Shown one piece after another: positions 28,001-36,990 of a stretch of DNA of 64,000 nucleotides; the first letter of the stretch is position 1; every line of letters starts with the position of its first letter. The notes beneath the pieces are model-generated. The model had not been told where the DNA came from. It saw only the letters and a list, made by a program, of their open reading frames with translations, and did not search any database. The DNA comes from Periweissella ghanensis (GTDB taxonomy: Bacteria; Bacillota; Bacilli; Lactobacillales; Lactobacillaceae). Both the position numbers and the translations under genes were made by a program. The stretch spans positions 1 through 64,000 of the forward strand of contig NZ_CAKKNT010000006.1 of assembly GCF_918814755.1 (NCBI RefSeq), read 5' to 3'.

Positions 28001-28166
28001 GAGAGCGTGACAGCAGTCGGGCAATATAGAGAAATACACTAAAAATCCTCTATGCAGAAAATTCTTCATAGAGGATTTTGTCGTATTTCGAATATATCGG
28101 ACTTCTGGAGCGCGTTTTGGCAGTGAATTTCTACCAGAAAATAGTTTTGTCACAACAGCTTTTTTA
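28001..28166. repeat. Interspersed element copy B, with internal terminator
   Basis: This is the second copy of the 21158-21330 element, inverted. The core 28084-28119 is identical over 36 bases, and the outer flanks (28001-28036 and 28120-28160) are recognisable but diverged. The central hairpin differs in sequence from copy A, so the flanks are conserved but the stem is replaced. It lies between two genes in the same direction. Confidence 0.8.
28041..28079 (+). terminator. Terminator inside interspersed copy B
   Basis: AAAAATCCTCTATG pairs with CATAGAGGATTTT across a 12-nt loop. Confidence 0.8.
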
Positions 28167-28195
28167 TTTAAAATTACTCGTACATTAAAATGTGA

Positions 28196-28224
28196 TTAAC
28201 TTTTTTTAATGAAAAGCGTATGAT
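28196..28224 (+). promoter_or_regulatory. Putative promoter of pepC
   Basis: TTAACT, a 17-nt spacer and TATGAT, 30 nt before the start codon. Confidence 0.5.
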
Positions 28225-28254
28225 AGGAGTATAAACTTTTTTGGAGGCTTAGAA

Positions 28255-29589
28255 ATGACTAAAGCAATTTCACAAACACAACTTAAAAGCTATTGTAAAG
28301 ATGTCCAAGCACGTCCAAGTACGGCCGTAATTCGACGTGCTGTTACTAAAAACGGGATTTATGCGAGTGCCCAAGATGCCCAAACAATTATTGATAATAC
28401 GCCAATTTTTTCAATTGATTTAGATACCGGTAAGGTGGCTAATCAAAAGCAATCTGGCCGTTGTTGGATGTTTGCCGCGCTTAATACGATGCGCCATGAA
28501 GTCAAAGACTTGTTCAAATTACCGGATGGATTTGAACTTTCACAAAACTACACATTCTTCTGGGATAAGTTTGAAAAAGCGAATTATTTCTATGAAAACA
28601 TTATCAAGACAGCCGATAAAGCGTTATCTTCACGTAAAGTTAGCTTCCTTTTGCAAACGCCACAACAAGATGGCGGCCAATGGGATATGATCGTAGCCTT
28701 GATTGAAAAATATGGGGTCGTACCACAAAGTGTATACCCTGAAGCGCAAGCATCATCAGCATCCCGTGAATTGAATATCACACTTAACTTGAAGTTACGT
28801 AAAGATGCGGTTACTTTACGTAAGCTAGTTAATGATGGGGCAAAAACTGACGCAATTGAAGCCGCTAAAGATGCGATGCTTCAAGAAATTTACCGCTTCT
28901 TAAGCTTAACGTTAGGTGAACCACCAGTAAAATTTGATTTTGAATATCGTGATGATAAGCAAGAATACCATTTAGATCAAGGTTTAACCCCAAAAAGTTT
29001 TTACGATAAGTATGTTGGCTGGGACTTGAGTGAATATGTATCAGTTATTAATGCACCCACTGAAGATAAGCCATACAATCATACTTATTCAGTTGAGATG
29101 TTAGGTAACGTTGTTGGTGGTCGCGAAGTTAAACACTTAAATGTTGAAATTGCAACGTTTAAAGAATTAGCCATTAAACAACTTAGTGCGGGCCAATCAG
29201 TTTGGTTTGGAGTTGACATGGGACCACAAATTGAACGTGACAATGGATTGATGGCAACGGGAATCCATCGTGAAGATGAATTGTTTGATATTGATCTTTC
29301 AATGACGAAAGCCGAACGTTTAGATTACGGCGAAAGCTTAATGACACATGCTATGGTCTTGACGGGGGTTGATTTAGTTGATGGCAAACCAACTAAATGG
29401 AAGGTTGAAAATTCATGGGGTGACAAAATTGGTAACAAGGGTTACTTTACGATGTCTGATGACTGGATGAGTGAATACTGTTATCAAGTGGTTATTAAAA
29501 AAGAATTTTTACCTGCTAACTTGGTGGCAGCATATGATGAAAAGCCAACCGAATTACAACCATGGGATCCAATGGGAGCCTTAGCATAA
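28255..29589 (+). CDS. pepC: Aminopeptidase C (bleomycin hydrolase family, C1B)
   Basis: PepC is a cytoplasmic cysteine aminopeptidase that helps lactic acid bacteria use peptides. The 444-residue protein has the usual length. The catalytic triad is visible: C70 in QSGRCWMFAALN, H365 in MTHAMVLTG and N386 in VENSWGDK. The C-terminus ends DPMGALA, as in family members, where the tail reaches into the active site and limits it to aminopeptidase action. GGAGG lies before the ATG. It is monocistronic. Confidence 0.97.
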   Translation: MTKAISQTQLKSYCKDVQARPSTAVIRRAVTKNGIYASAQDAQTIIDNTPIFSIDLDTGKVANQKQSGRCWMFAALNTMRHEVKDLFKLPDGFELSQNYTFFWDKFEKANYFYENIIKTADKALSSRKVSFLLQTPQQDGGQWDMIVALIEKYGVVPQSVYPEAQASSASRELNITLNLKLRKDAVTLRKLVNDGAKTDAIEAAKDAMLQEIYRFLSLTLGEPPVKFDFEYRDDKQEYHLDQGLTPKSFYDKYVGWDLSEYVSVINAPTEDKPYNHTYSVEMLGNVVGGREVKHLNVEIATFKELAIKQLSAGQSVWFGVDMGPQIERDNGLMATGIHREDELFDIDLSMTKAERLDYGESLMTHAMVLTGVDLVDGKPTKWKVENSWGDKIGNKGYFTMSDDWMSEYCYQVVIKKEFLPANLVAAYDEKPTELQPWDPMGALA

Positions 29590-29591
29590 AC

Positions 29592-29607
29592 TTACATTTA
29601 ATGTAAA
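29592..29607. promoter_or_regulatory. Palindrome TTACATTTAATGTAAA, copy 1
   Basis: This is identical to 33549-33564 in front of hpf. Here it lies directly after the pepC stop and before its terminator, so its role as an operator is less clear. Confidence 0.3.
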
Positions 29608-29622
29608 AAAGAACATGAAATT

Positions 29623-29658
29623 AAAAGCAAATGCCCGATATGACGGTATTTGCTTTTT
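29623..29658 (+). terminator. Terminator of pepC
   Basis: AAAAGCAAAT pairs with ATTTGCTTTTT; the upper stem adds CC/GG. Confidence 0.75.
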
Positions 29659-29674
29659 GCATTGTAAAGATACA

Positions 29675-29724
29675 TTTACAAAGCGTTACAATATCAATAC
29701 TTTAAAGTGTAGATGATGTTTACA
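29675..29724 (+). promoter_or_regulatory. Candidate Pho box before pstS
   Basis: TTTACA (29675), GTTACA (29685) and a further TTTACA (29719) resemble the TT(A/T/C)ACA repeats bound by PhoP. The first two are 10 nt apart, close to one helical turn. The array is less regular than those before phoP and pstC. Confidence 0.45.
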
Positions 29725-29891
29725 TTATTGCGATATATTTATACATGTAATCAAGTGCGACAAGGTTAATACCTACCACGCCTGTACTTATTTGTACGTT
29801 ACTTATTATTAAGTTAATCCGTCTTACTTGCTTACTGAAGTATGCTATTAATTAATTTTCGCACTAAAAGTGCTGAAGGAGTATGAATATT

Positions 29892-30785
29892 ATGAAGAAA
29901 ATCGTCACATTGGGTGCCACAGTTGCAGTAGCAGCATTTATGTTAGCTGCATGTGGAAACACTGGTTCAAAGAACTCAGCTAAGTCAGGTTCAAACTCAA
30001 GCGAAGTTAGCGGTAAAGTGCTTGCCGTTGGTTCAACTGCGCTTCAACCATTGGCTGAACAAGCTGGTGCACAATTCCAAAATGACAATCCAAAGGCTTC
30101 TGTTGAAGTTCAAGGTGGTGGTTCAGGTGCCGGCCTTTCACAAGTTGCCGCTGGATCTGTTCAAATCGGTGATTCTGATATTTTTGCTGAACAAGGTAAG
30201 AGCATCGATGCAAGCAAGTTAGTTGACCACAAGGTTGCCGTAGTTGGTATGGCACCAGTTGTTAACAAAGACGCTAAAGTTAAAAACGTTTCACAACAAC
30301 AATTGATTGATATCTTTACTGGTAAGATTACTAACTGGAAACAAGTTGGTGGTGCAGATGAAAAGATCGTTCTTGTTAACCGTGCTGCTGGTTCAGGTAC
30401 TCGTGTAACTTTCGAACAATTTGGTTTGAAGGGTGCAAAGCCTAAGGCATCTCAAGAACAAGACGCTAACGGTACTGTTCAAAAAATCGTTGCTACTACA
30501 CCAGGTGCTATCTCATACTTAGCATTCTCATACCTTACAGGTGCGAACTTACAAGCTCTTTCAATCGATAACGTTAAGCCAACTGATGCCAACGTTGTGA
30601 CTAACGACTGGAAGATCTGGGGTTACGAACACATGTACACTAACGGTGAAGCTAAGGGTGCTACTGCAGCCTTCTTGAAGTACATGGTTTCACCAGCTAT
30701 CCAAAACGGTCTTGTTAAGAAGCTTGGTTACTTACCAATTTCTGACATGAAGGTTACTCGTGACGCTTCAGGTTCAGTTAAGTAA
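29892..30785 (+). CDS. pstS: Phosphate ABC transporter substrate-binding lipoprotein
   Basis: PstS captures phosphate outside the cell for the PstCAB transporter. The 297-residue precursor has a lipoprotein signal peptide with lipobox MLAAC (C21), a Ser/Asn-rich linker, and a PBP-like domain with GSTALQPLAEQAG, GGGSGAGLSQV and the phosphate-contact loop NRAAGSGTR. I chose the ATG at 29892, with AAGGAG 10 nt upstream; the ATG at 29883 is too close. Codon use is that of a highly expressed gene. It is unusually separated from pstCAB, which begins about 10 kb downstream. Confidence 0.96.
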   Translation: MKKIVTLGATVAVAAFMLAACGNTGSKNSAKSGSNSSEVSGKVLAVGSTALQPLAEQAGAQFQNDNPKASVEVQGGGSGAGLSQVAAGSVQIGDSDIFAEQGKSIDASKLVDHKVAVVGMAPVVNKDAKVKNVSQQQLIDIFTGKITNWKQVGGADEKIVLVNRAAGSGTRVTFEQFGLKGAKPKASQEQDANGTVQKIVATTPGAISYLAFSYLTGANLQALSIDNVKPTDANVVTNDWKIWGYEHMYTNGEAKGATAAFLKYMVSPAIQNGLVKKLGYLPISDMKVTRDASGSVK

Positions 30786-30814
30786 TTTAAAGTTTTAATT
30801 TAAAATATTCAATC

Positions 30815-30848
30815 AAAAAAGCCATGTCCAATTTGGACATGGCTTTTT
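30815..30848. terminator. Bidirectional terminator between pstS and yigZ
   Basis: AAAAAGCCATGTCC pairs perfectly with GGACATGGCTTTTT around AATTT. Confidence 0.93.
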
Positions 30849-30850
30849 AA

Positions 30851-31489
30851 TTATGCCCGAGTATAAGGAATCTCTTGATAGCCTTCTTGCCCAAGGGTTA
30901 GCGTGACATTTCCACCAAGTAAATCAGTCACAGCTTTACTAAATGAAGTTGTTTCGGTTAAACGAATGGGTAATGTTAATGTAACAACATCACTATATTC
31001 AATTTGAGGCGTCGGATAAGCGTTTTGTTGTAACCAATAATTTAATGAATCTAATTGATTATATTGAATTGTTAAATGAACGGTTTGCATAACGAGGCGT
31101 TCGACGAGCCCAACCGCATCAATCCCACTTGCAGCACTGCCAGCATAGGCCCGAATTAACCCGCCAGCCCCAAGTTTGATGCCACCAAAGTAGCGGGTAA
31201 CAACGACGCAAACATCATGAATTTGATTTCGTTTGAGGACTTCTAAAATAGGTACGCCGGCAGTCCCACTTGGTTCACCATCATCGCTAGCACGTTGAAT
31301 TTGATCTTGATCACCAAGCATAAACGCATAGCAATTATGATTAGCTTTGTTATGCGTTTTTTTTGTGGTAGCAATAAAGGCCAACGCTTCTTCTTCTGAA
31401 GTAATCCGTTTAAGGCTCGCGATAAACCGTGATTTTTTGATAATCGTTTCATCGCTGAAATCGCTGGTAATGGTTAAATATTGAGTCAT
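30851..31489 (-). CDS. YigZ/YvyE family protein (IMPACT-like)
   Basis: The 212-residue protein has an N-terminal UPF0029/Impact domain with KSRFIASLKR, HNCYAFMLG, SDDGEPSGTAG (about 70-80) and VTRYFGGIKLGAGGLIRAYA, followed by a DUF1949 domain of ferredoxin-like fold. Eukaryotic IMPACT affects GCN2 signalling; the bacterial function is not established, though RNA or ribosome binding has been proposed. AGGAAA precedes the ATG. It is divergent from comFA, a neighbour it also has in other Firmicutes. Confidence 0.9.
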   Translation of the reverse strand: MTQYLTITSDFSDETIIKKSRFIASLKRITSEEEALAFIATTKKTHNKANHNCYAFMLGDQDQIQRASDDGEPSGTAGVPILEVLKRNQIHDVCVVVTRYFGGIKLGAGGLIRAYAGSAASGIDAVGLVERLVMQTVHLTIQYNQLDSLNYWLQQNAYPTPQIEYSDVVTLTLPIRLTETTSFSKAVTDLLGGNVTLTLGQEGYQEIPYTRA

Positions 31490-31576
31490 TTGCCAATTTC
31501 CTATCGGTTAATTTATGTAAAAGTACGTATTTATTTTCCTGAGTCTATTTTAGCAAGAGATGAAAGGAGAAGCAAA

Positions 31577-32869
31577 ATGCTGATGAGTAACTTGTATGGG
31601 AGATTAGTCGTGGTTCGTAATACCCAAGCACAAGCATTACAGACGAAATATCCACAGTTACAGGTTCAAGCTGCAATTAAAGATAATTATTGTCAAAGAT
31701 GTTATGCACAGATAATGAAAGCGTGGCAGTTACCAAATGGCCATCGCTATTGTGGCCGTTGCTTACAATTTGGCCGCGTGACAACCCAAGATATATTAGT
31801 CAGCGTGCCGGAACCTAATCGGTTTCCACCCTTTGAAAATTGGCAGTGGTCCGGACAGTTAACGGCGGCTCAGATGCAAGTTGTGGCCGAGATTAACCAC
31901 CATCAACACCATCATTTAGTTTGGGCCGTTACGGGTGCTGGTAAAACAGAAATGCTATTTCCAATTATTGCACAAGCTTTGGCAAATAAGCAGCGGATTT
32001 GTATTGCGGCTCCCCGCATTGATGTCATTTTAGAAATTGCGCCGCGCATTGTGGCCGTTTTTCCTAACATCCCGTTAGTGGTGTTATATGGACAAGCGGA
32101 GGAACCATATCATTACACGCAATTGGTGATTTGTACAACGCATCAATTATTAAATTTTACGGCCGCCTTTGATTTATTAGTGATAGATGAAATTGATGCT
32201 TTTCCGTTTGTTAATAATCCGTTACTTAAACATACACCTAAACGCGCCTTAAAAGCTACGGGGCGGTTAATTGGTTTAACCGCAACGCCAACGGTGCGAC
32301 ATTTATTACAATTTCAAAAACGAAGTTATTTACCAGCCCGTTTTCATGGCCATCCATTGCCACGGATAAACGTGCGCCAAGTTAGTAAATGGCGCCAATT
32401 AATTAATACACAGCAATTACCAGCATTGCTTACTAAATATCTGCAACAAAATAAGCACCAATGCTTGATTTTTGTCCCGACAATTCGGGAAACAAAAATA
32501 CTTGAACATATTATCCAACGGCATTTTAAGACGTTAGCAATTATGAGTGTCTCCGCGCAAGATCTGCAAAGAACTGAAAAAGTTCAGTTGATGCGCCAAC
32601 GTAAAATTCAATATTTGATCACCACAACAATTTTGGAACGTGGGGTGACGTTACCAGATATTGATGTCATTATTTTAGGAGCGGATCATCCGAATTTCAC
32701 CAGTCGTAGTTTATTGCAAATTGCGGGGCGGGTTGGTCGTAAAATATCACGGCCAACGGGGTTAGTGCTAGCAATTGTCAGTCAACCGAGTTGGCAAGTA
32801 TTAGTAGCCCAGCTAACGATTAAATGGCTCAATCATCAAGCAAATAAAGGAGTTAAACATGAATTGTAA
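31577..32869 (+). CDS. comFA: Late competence helicase ComFA
   Basis: ComFA is a superfamily 2 ATPase that helps pull transforming single-stranded DNA across the membrane. The 430-residue protein has an N-terminal zinc site (C39, C42, C59, C62), Walker A TGAGKT (119-124), a DEID box, TATPT (motif III) and QIAGRVGR (motif VI). The start is the ATG at 31577, 8 nt after AAAGGAG; upstream in-frame ATGs run into the divergent yigZ gene. The gene is intact and overlaps comFC, so the uptake machinery may be functional. No com-box regulator site was certain. Confidence 0.93.
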   Translation: MLMSNLYGRLVVVRNTQAQALQTKYPQLQVQAAIKDNYCQRCYAQIMKAWQLPNGHRYCGRCLQFGRVTTQDILVSVPEPNRFPPFENWQWSGQLTAAQMQVVAEINHHQHHHLVWAVTGAGKTEMLFPIIAQALANKQRICIAAPRIDVILEIAPRIVAVFPNIPLVVLYGQAEEPYHYTQLVICTTHQLLNFTAAFDLLVIDEIDAFPFVNNPLLKHTPKRALKATGRLIGLTATPTVRHLLQFQKRSYLPARFHGHPLPRINVRQVSKWRQLINTQQLPALLTKYLQQNKHQCLIFVPTIRETKILEHIIQRHFKTLAIMSVSAQDLQRTEKVQLMRQRKIQYLITTTILERGVTLPDIDVIILGADHPNFTSRSLLQIAGRVGRKISRPTGLVLAIVSQPSWQVLVAQLTIKWLNHQANKGVKHEL

Positions 32870-33536
32870 ACTTTGTAGCTCTTTTATAACGTATGAAGTA
32901 TCCTTTGTTGATATTTTATGGTTTAAAAGTATTGAAGAGCCATTAATATGCGATAAGTGCCGGGCGAAATTCGTATATTTAAGCCCAAATGGTTGTCCCC
33001 AGTGTAATCGCCAACAAGATGAACACGACGTTTGTTTTGATTGCCAACGTTGGAATCGGCAACACGCCCCCCTGATTAACCGAGCATTATTACGTTATAA
33101 TGATACGATGAAACAATTTATACAAGCGTATAAGTATCAGTACGATTTTACGTTAGCACAAGTTTTTAAAGCTGAATTTACCGCTTTTCTAAAGCAAGCT
33201 GGGGATGTCGTATACGTACCAATTCCAATGAAAAGTACGCAACGGCAATTTAATCAAGTCACAGCTTTAATCAATCAAAATAAACTAAAATTAGTTGAGG
33301 TTTTGGTAGTAAAGCCAACCGTATTTGATCAAAAACAAGCCCAACGAAACCGTCAACAGCGCCTAACTAGCGAGCAACCTTTTTGTGTAAATCCGCATTT
33401 AGTTGCTGCGATTAAAGCTAAAAAGATTGTCTTAATAGATGATATTTATACCACTGGGACGACCCTTCACCATGCGGTAGCCGTGCTAAGGCAATATACA
33501 ACGGCGGAAATCGTTAGTTATACTTTATGTCGGTAA
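32859..33536 (+). CDS. comFC: ComFC phosphoribosyltransferase-like competence protein
   Basis: ComFC acts with ComFA in DNA uptake and has a PRTase fold of unknown reaction. The 225-residue protein carries zinc-ligand pairs (C3/C6, C31/C34, C46/C49, C59/C62) and the PRPP-loop motif VLIDDIYTTGTTLHHA near 190-205. VYVPIPMKSTQRQFNQ is also characteristic. The ATG overlaps the comFA stop by 11 nt; AAAGGAGTTAAAC gives a strong ribosome site. An operon with comFA is clear. Confidence 0.92.
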   Translation: MNCKLCSSFITYEVSFVDILWFKSIEEPLICDKCRAKFVYLSPNGCPQCNRQQDEHDVCFDCQRWNRQHAPLINRALLRYNDTMKQFIQAYKYQYDFTLAQVFKAEFTAFLKQAGDVVYVPIPMKSTQRQFNQVTALINQNKLKLVEVLVVKPTVFDQKQAQRNRQQRLTSEQPFCVNPHLVAAIKAKKIVLIDDIYTTGTTLHHAVAVLRQYTTAEIVSYTLCR

Positions 33537-33547
33537 AGTGAATTCGT

Positions 33548-33564
33548 TTACATTTAATGTAAAG
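33548..33564. promoter_or_regulatory. Palindrome overlapping the hpf -35 region
   Basis: TTTACATTTAATGTAAA covers the putative -35 TTACAT. Sixteen of its bases recur at 29592-29607. A regulator binding here would block or modulate hpf transcription. Confidence 0.4.
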
Positions 33565-33577
33565 ATGGTTTATAATT
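33549..33577 (+). promoter_or_regulatory. Putative promoter of hpf
   Basis: TTACAT, a 17-nt spacer and TATAAT. The start would be near 33584, leaving about 78 nt of leader. Confidence 0.55.
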
Positions 33578-33661
33578 ACATTAAGGTAAGCGAATGCTTA
33601 GTATTTGCTAACACCAAAACCTTGAGAGTTTTAGCTTTCAAGTCGAAGGGAGATTTTTATT

Positions 33662-34213
33662 ATGTTAAAAATTGATGTACGTGGTGTAAACATTGAGGTT
33701 ACTGATGCGATCCGTGAATATGTTGAAAAACGTTTGGAAAAATTAAACCGTTTCCTTGACGATGCAACTGATTCATTAGCACATGTAAAAGTGGGCGTTT
33801 ACCCAGAAAAGGCCGCAAAGGTTGAAGTGACAATTCCACTTCCATACTTAACTTTACGTGCTGAAGATACTCAAGCTGATTTATACGCAGCGATTGATTT
33901 AGTTGTTGATAAATTAGAACGTCAAATCCGTAAGCACAAGACAAAGGTTAACCGTAAGTCACGTGAAAAGGGTTATAAAGGGCTTGACTTTACTGGTGAA
34001 ACCGCCGATCTTGATGTGGATACCGAAGATAATTTAGAAATTGTGCGTAATAAGCATATTTCATTGAAGCCAATGGATTCAGAAGAAGCCGTGCTTCAAA
34101 TGGAATTACTTGGTCATGAATTCTTTATCTTTGAAGATGAAGATCAACGCGTTAATGTAGTGTACCGCCGCGCTGATGGTCGTTATGGCTTGATTGAAGC
34201 TGACCGTGATTAG
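33662..34213 (+). CDS. hpf: Long-form ribosome hibernation promoting factor
   Basis: Long HPF dimerises 70S ribosomes into inactive 100S particles in stationary phase or stress. The 183-residue protein has the RaiA-like N-domain (1-95: LKIDVRGVNIEVTDAIREYV, HVKVGVYPEKAAKVEVTIP) binding the mRNA/tRNA channel, a linker, and the C-terminal dimerisation domain (about 125-183) with VRNKHISLKPMDSEEAVLQM and FFIFEDEDQRVNVVYRR. Length and both domains mark the long form. AAGGGAG precedes the ATG. It lies upstream of secA, as in many Firmicutes. Confidence 0.96.
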   Translation: MLKIDVRGVNIEVTDAIREYVEKRLEKLNRFLDDATDSLAHVKVGVYPEKAAKVEVTIPLPYLTLRAEDTQADLYAAIDLVVDKLERQIRKHKTKVNRKSREKGYKGLDFTGETADLDVDTEDNLEIVRNKHISLKPMDSEEAVLQMELLGHEFFIFEDEDQRVNVVYRRADGRYGLIEADRD

Positions 34214-34236
34214 TTAAATATTAATGTTTATTTTGA

Positions 34237-34271
34237 GCAGTCAACTTATAATTTAAGTTGGCTGCTTTTTT
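34237..34271 (+). terminator. Terminator of hpf
   Basis: GCAGTCAACTT pairs with AAGTTGGCTGC, followed by T6. Confidence 0.85.
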
Positions 34272-34452
34272 GTAGTAATTAATTATCAATATAATATAGT
34301 AAGAAAATCGGATAAAAGTCAGAAAAATAAGTTTTTTTACCGGGAGTTTCTTTAATCATTGCATATTTTCTGATAATATATAGGTTGGAGTAATTTAACT
34401 TAGTATCAATATTTAAACTGAAAATCGAATTGAAAAGAAGGATTTAGAATTT

Positions 34453-36816
34453 ATGGCTAACTTTTTACGCACATGGATTGAAAGCGATACTCGTGATTTA
34501 AAACGTCTCAGCAAAATCGCTGACAATGTTGAAAGTCATGCTGATGCCATGGCGGCATTAAGCGATGAAGAATTAAAAGCTAAAACAACTGAATATCAAG
34601 AACGATACCAAAAAGGTGAATCATTAGATAAATTATTACCTGAAGCATTTGCGACGATTCGTGAAGCTGATAAGCGGGTCCTTGGTTTATTCCCATTCCG
34701 CGTGCAAATTATGGGATCAACTGTTTTACATGAAGGTAACATTGCCGAAATGCGGACCGGTGAAGGTAAGACTTTGACGGCCACAATGGCAGTTTATTTG
34801 AACGCGATTTCTGGTGACGGGGTCCACGTTGTGACAGTTAATGAATACTTGTCTGCACGTGACGCGGCTGAAATGGGTGAAGTTTATAATTGGTTGGGCT
34901 TATCAGTTGGTGTTAATGCTTCTGATATGAGTCCTGAAGAAAAGCGGGCTGCATACCAAGCCGATATTACGTACTCAACTAACTCTGAGTTAGGTTTTGA
35001 TTACTTACGTGATAACATGGTGACGGATCCAGCAGAACGGTCACAACGACCATTGAACTTCGCGATTGTCGATGAAGTTGACTCAATTTTAATTGATGAA
35101 GCGCGGACACCATTGATTATCTCTGGCCCATCATCAGGCACAACGGCGTTATACCAACGGGCTGACCGGTTTGTTAAGACTTTAACGGTTAAAGATGATT
35201 ACAAAGTTGATTTGGAATCTAAGACGATTACGTTAACTGATGCTGGAATTAAGAAGGCTGAAGAATTCTTTAATCTTGATAACTTGTATGATGCTGAAAA
35301 TACAGCATTGACGCACCACTTGGATCAAAGTCTACGGGCCAACTTTATTATGTTAAAAGATAAAGACTATGTCGTTTCAGACGATGAAGTTATGATTGTT
35401 GATAGCTTTACCGGTCGGATTATGGATGGTCGTCGTTTCTCAGACGGTCTTCACCAAGCCATTGAAGCTAAGGAACATGTTGAAATTCAAGATGAAAATA
35501 AGACGATGGCCAACATCACTTATCAAAACTTCTTCCGGATGTACAAAAAGCTATCTGGGATGACGGGGACGGCGCAAACCGAACGTGAAGAATTCCGGGA
35601 AATTTACAACATGGAAGTTATTTCAATTCCAACTAACCGACCAGTATCACGGATTGATGAACCCGACTTGCTTTATCCATCATTGAAAAACAAGTTTGAT
35701 GCCGTAGTTGACTTAGTTAAAGAACTACACAGTAAAGGTCAACCAATCTTAATTGGGACGGTTGCGGTTGAAACGTCTGAATACTTAGCTCACTTACTTG
35801 ATAATGAAAACATTCCGCACAATGTGTTGAATGCCAAAAACCACGCTAAAGAAGCCGAAATTATTGCTAATGCTGGGCAACAAGGTGCCGTAACGATTGC
35901 CACCAATATGGCTGGTCGGGGAACTGATATTAAGCTTGGACCGGGAGTTTCCGAACTTGGTGGTTTAGCAGTTATCGGAACTGAACGGCACGAATCACGG
36001 CGGATTGACAACCAATTACGGGGACGTTCAGGTCGTCAAGGGGATAAGGGATATTCACAATTCTTCTTATCACTTGAAGATGATTTGATGCAACGGTTTG
36101 GTGGTGAAAAAATTCGGGCCATCATGGAACGGATGAACCTTGAAGATGATGACGCCGTTATTAAAAACCGTTTGATTACGCGGTCGGTTGAATCAGCTCA
36201 AAAACGGGTTGAAGGTAACAACTATGACTCACGTAAAAATGTCTTACAATATGATGATGTTATGCGTGAACAACGTGAAGTTATTTACCGTGAACGCAAC
36301 CAAATCATTGATGCAACTGATGATTTGAAAAATGTTTTATTACCAATGGTAAAACGGACTATTACGCGCGTAGTTGATGCCCACACCTTTGGTAAAGAAG
36401 CTGAATGGAACTTGGATGCGATTGTTGATTTTGCCACTTCCGTGATTGTTCCTGAAGGCTCAATTAACCTTAATGATTTAGGCGGTAAGAGTAAGGAACA
36501 ATTGATTGATTTCTTATATCAAAAAGCGCTTGGTATTTACGATGAAAAGGCGAAATTACTTTACGAACCAGCCCAAATGTTGGAATTCGAACGAGTTGTT
36601 ATCTTGCGCGTTGTAGATAGTCACTGGACTGATCACATTGATGCAATGGATCAATTACGTCAAGGAATTGGTCTTCGTGGTTATGGTCAATTGAACCCAT
36701 TAGTTGAATACCAATCAGAAGGGTTCCGGATGTTTGAAGAAATGATTGCTGATATTGAATATGACGTAACGCGCTTATTCATGAAAGCTGAAATTCGGCA
36801 AAACTTAACAATGTAA
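34453..36816 (+). CDS. secA: Preprotein translocase ATPase SecA
   Basis: SecA drives protein export through SecYEG. The 787-residue protein has MRTGEGKT (100-107, Walker A), [19 protein letters not shown] (Walker B/DEAD box), the preprotein cross-linking domain, [27 protein letters not shown] and the helical scaffold with [20 protein letters not shown]. It ends soon after [15 protein letters not shown], without the C-terminal linker and zinc-binding SEC-C domain of Bacillus or E. coli SecA; this short form is usual in lactobacilli. The start ATG follows AGAAGGATTTAGAATTT. Confidence 0.97.
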   Translation: MANFLRTWIESDTRDLKRLSKIADNVESHADAMAALSDEELKAKTTEYQERYQKGESLDKLLPEAFATIREADKRVLGLFPFRVQIMGSTVLHEGNIAEMRTGEGKTLTATMAVYLNAISGDGVHVVTVNEYLSARDAAEMGEVYNWLGLSVGVNASDMSPEEKRAAYQADITYSTNSELGFDYLRDNMVTDPAERSQRPLNFAIVDEVDSILIDEARTPLIISGPSSGTTALYQRADRFVKTLTVKDDYKVDLESKTITLTDAGIKKAEEFFNLDNLYDAENTALTHHLDQSLRANFIMLKDKDYVVSDDEVMIVDSFTGRIMDGRRFSDGLHQAIEAKEHVEIQDENKTMANITYQNFFRMYKKLSGMTGTAQTEREEFREIYNMEVISIPTNRPVSRIDEPDLLYPSLKNKFDAVVDLVKELHSKGQPILIGTVAVETSEYLAHLLDNENIPHNVLNAKNHAKEAEIIANAGQQGAVTIATNMAGRGTDIKLGPGVSELGGLAVIGTERHESRRIDNQLRGRSGRQGDKGYSQFFLSLEDDLMQRFGGEKIRAIMERMNLEDDDAVIKNRLITRSVESAQKRVEGNNYDSRKNVLQYDDVMREQREVIYRERNQIIDATDDLKNVLLPMVKRTITRVVDAHTFGKEAEWNLDAIVDFATSVIVPEGSINLNDLGGKSKEQLIDFLYQKALGIYDEKAKLLYEPAQMLEFERVVILRVVDSHWTDHIDAMDQLRQGIGLRGYGQLNPLVEYQSEGFRMFEEMIADIEYDVTRLFMKAEIRQNLTM

Positions 36817-36864
36817 ATTGTTACCCGAACGCGTTTAAAAAGGTCGAGACTAGCATAAAAAACC

Positions 36865-36901
36865 AAAAATCTGACCGAATTTGTAATTCAGTCAGATTTT
36901 T
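36865..36901 (+). terminator. Terminator of secA
   Basis: AAAAATCTGACCGAATT pairs with AATTCAGTCAGATTTTT. The outer flanks (GACTAG and CTAGTT) extend the symmetry. Confidence 0.85.
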
Positions 36902-36990
36902 CTAGTTTTATACCATAGTTAATCATTTTTTTTGCGCGAATCTGTTTAAATATTAAGTAAATACGATGCTAACAAGGAGGAAACTTGCGC

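Larger units (their letters stand above)
29590..29891 (+). other. Intergenic region between pepC and pstS
   Basis: About 300 bases holding, in order, a TTACATTTAATGTAAA palindrome, the pepC terminator, a Pho-box-like cluster, and the pstS leader with GCACTAAAAGTGC just before the ribosome site. No open frame was seen. Confidence 0.6.

Noticed and set aside
31500-31576. Possible com-box before comFA (TACGTATT)
   Set aside because: It resembles the streptococcal TACGAATA only loosely and cannot be told from chance without other competence promoters.
34453-36816. SecA truncated at the C-terminus
   Set aside because: The missing zinc-binding tail is normal for lactobacilli. All motor and scaffold motifs are intact.
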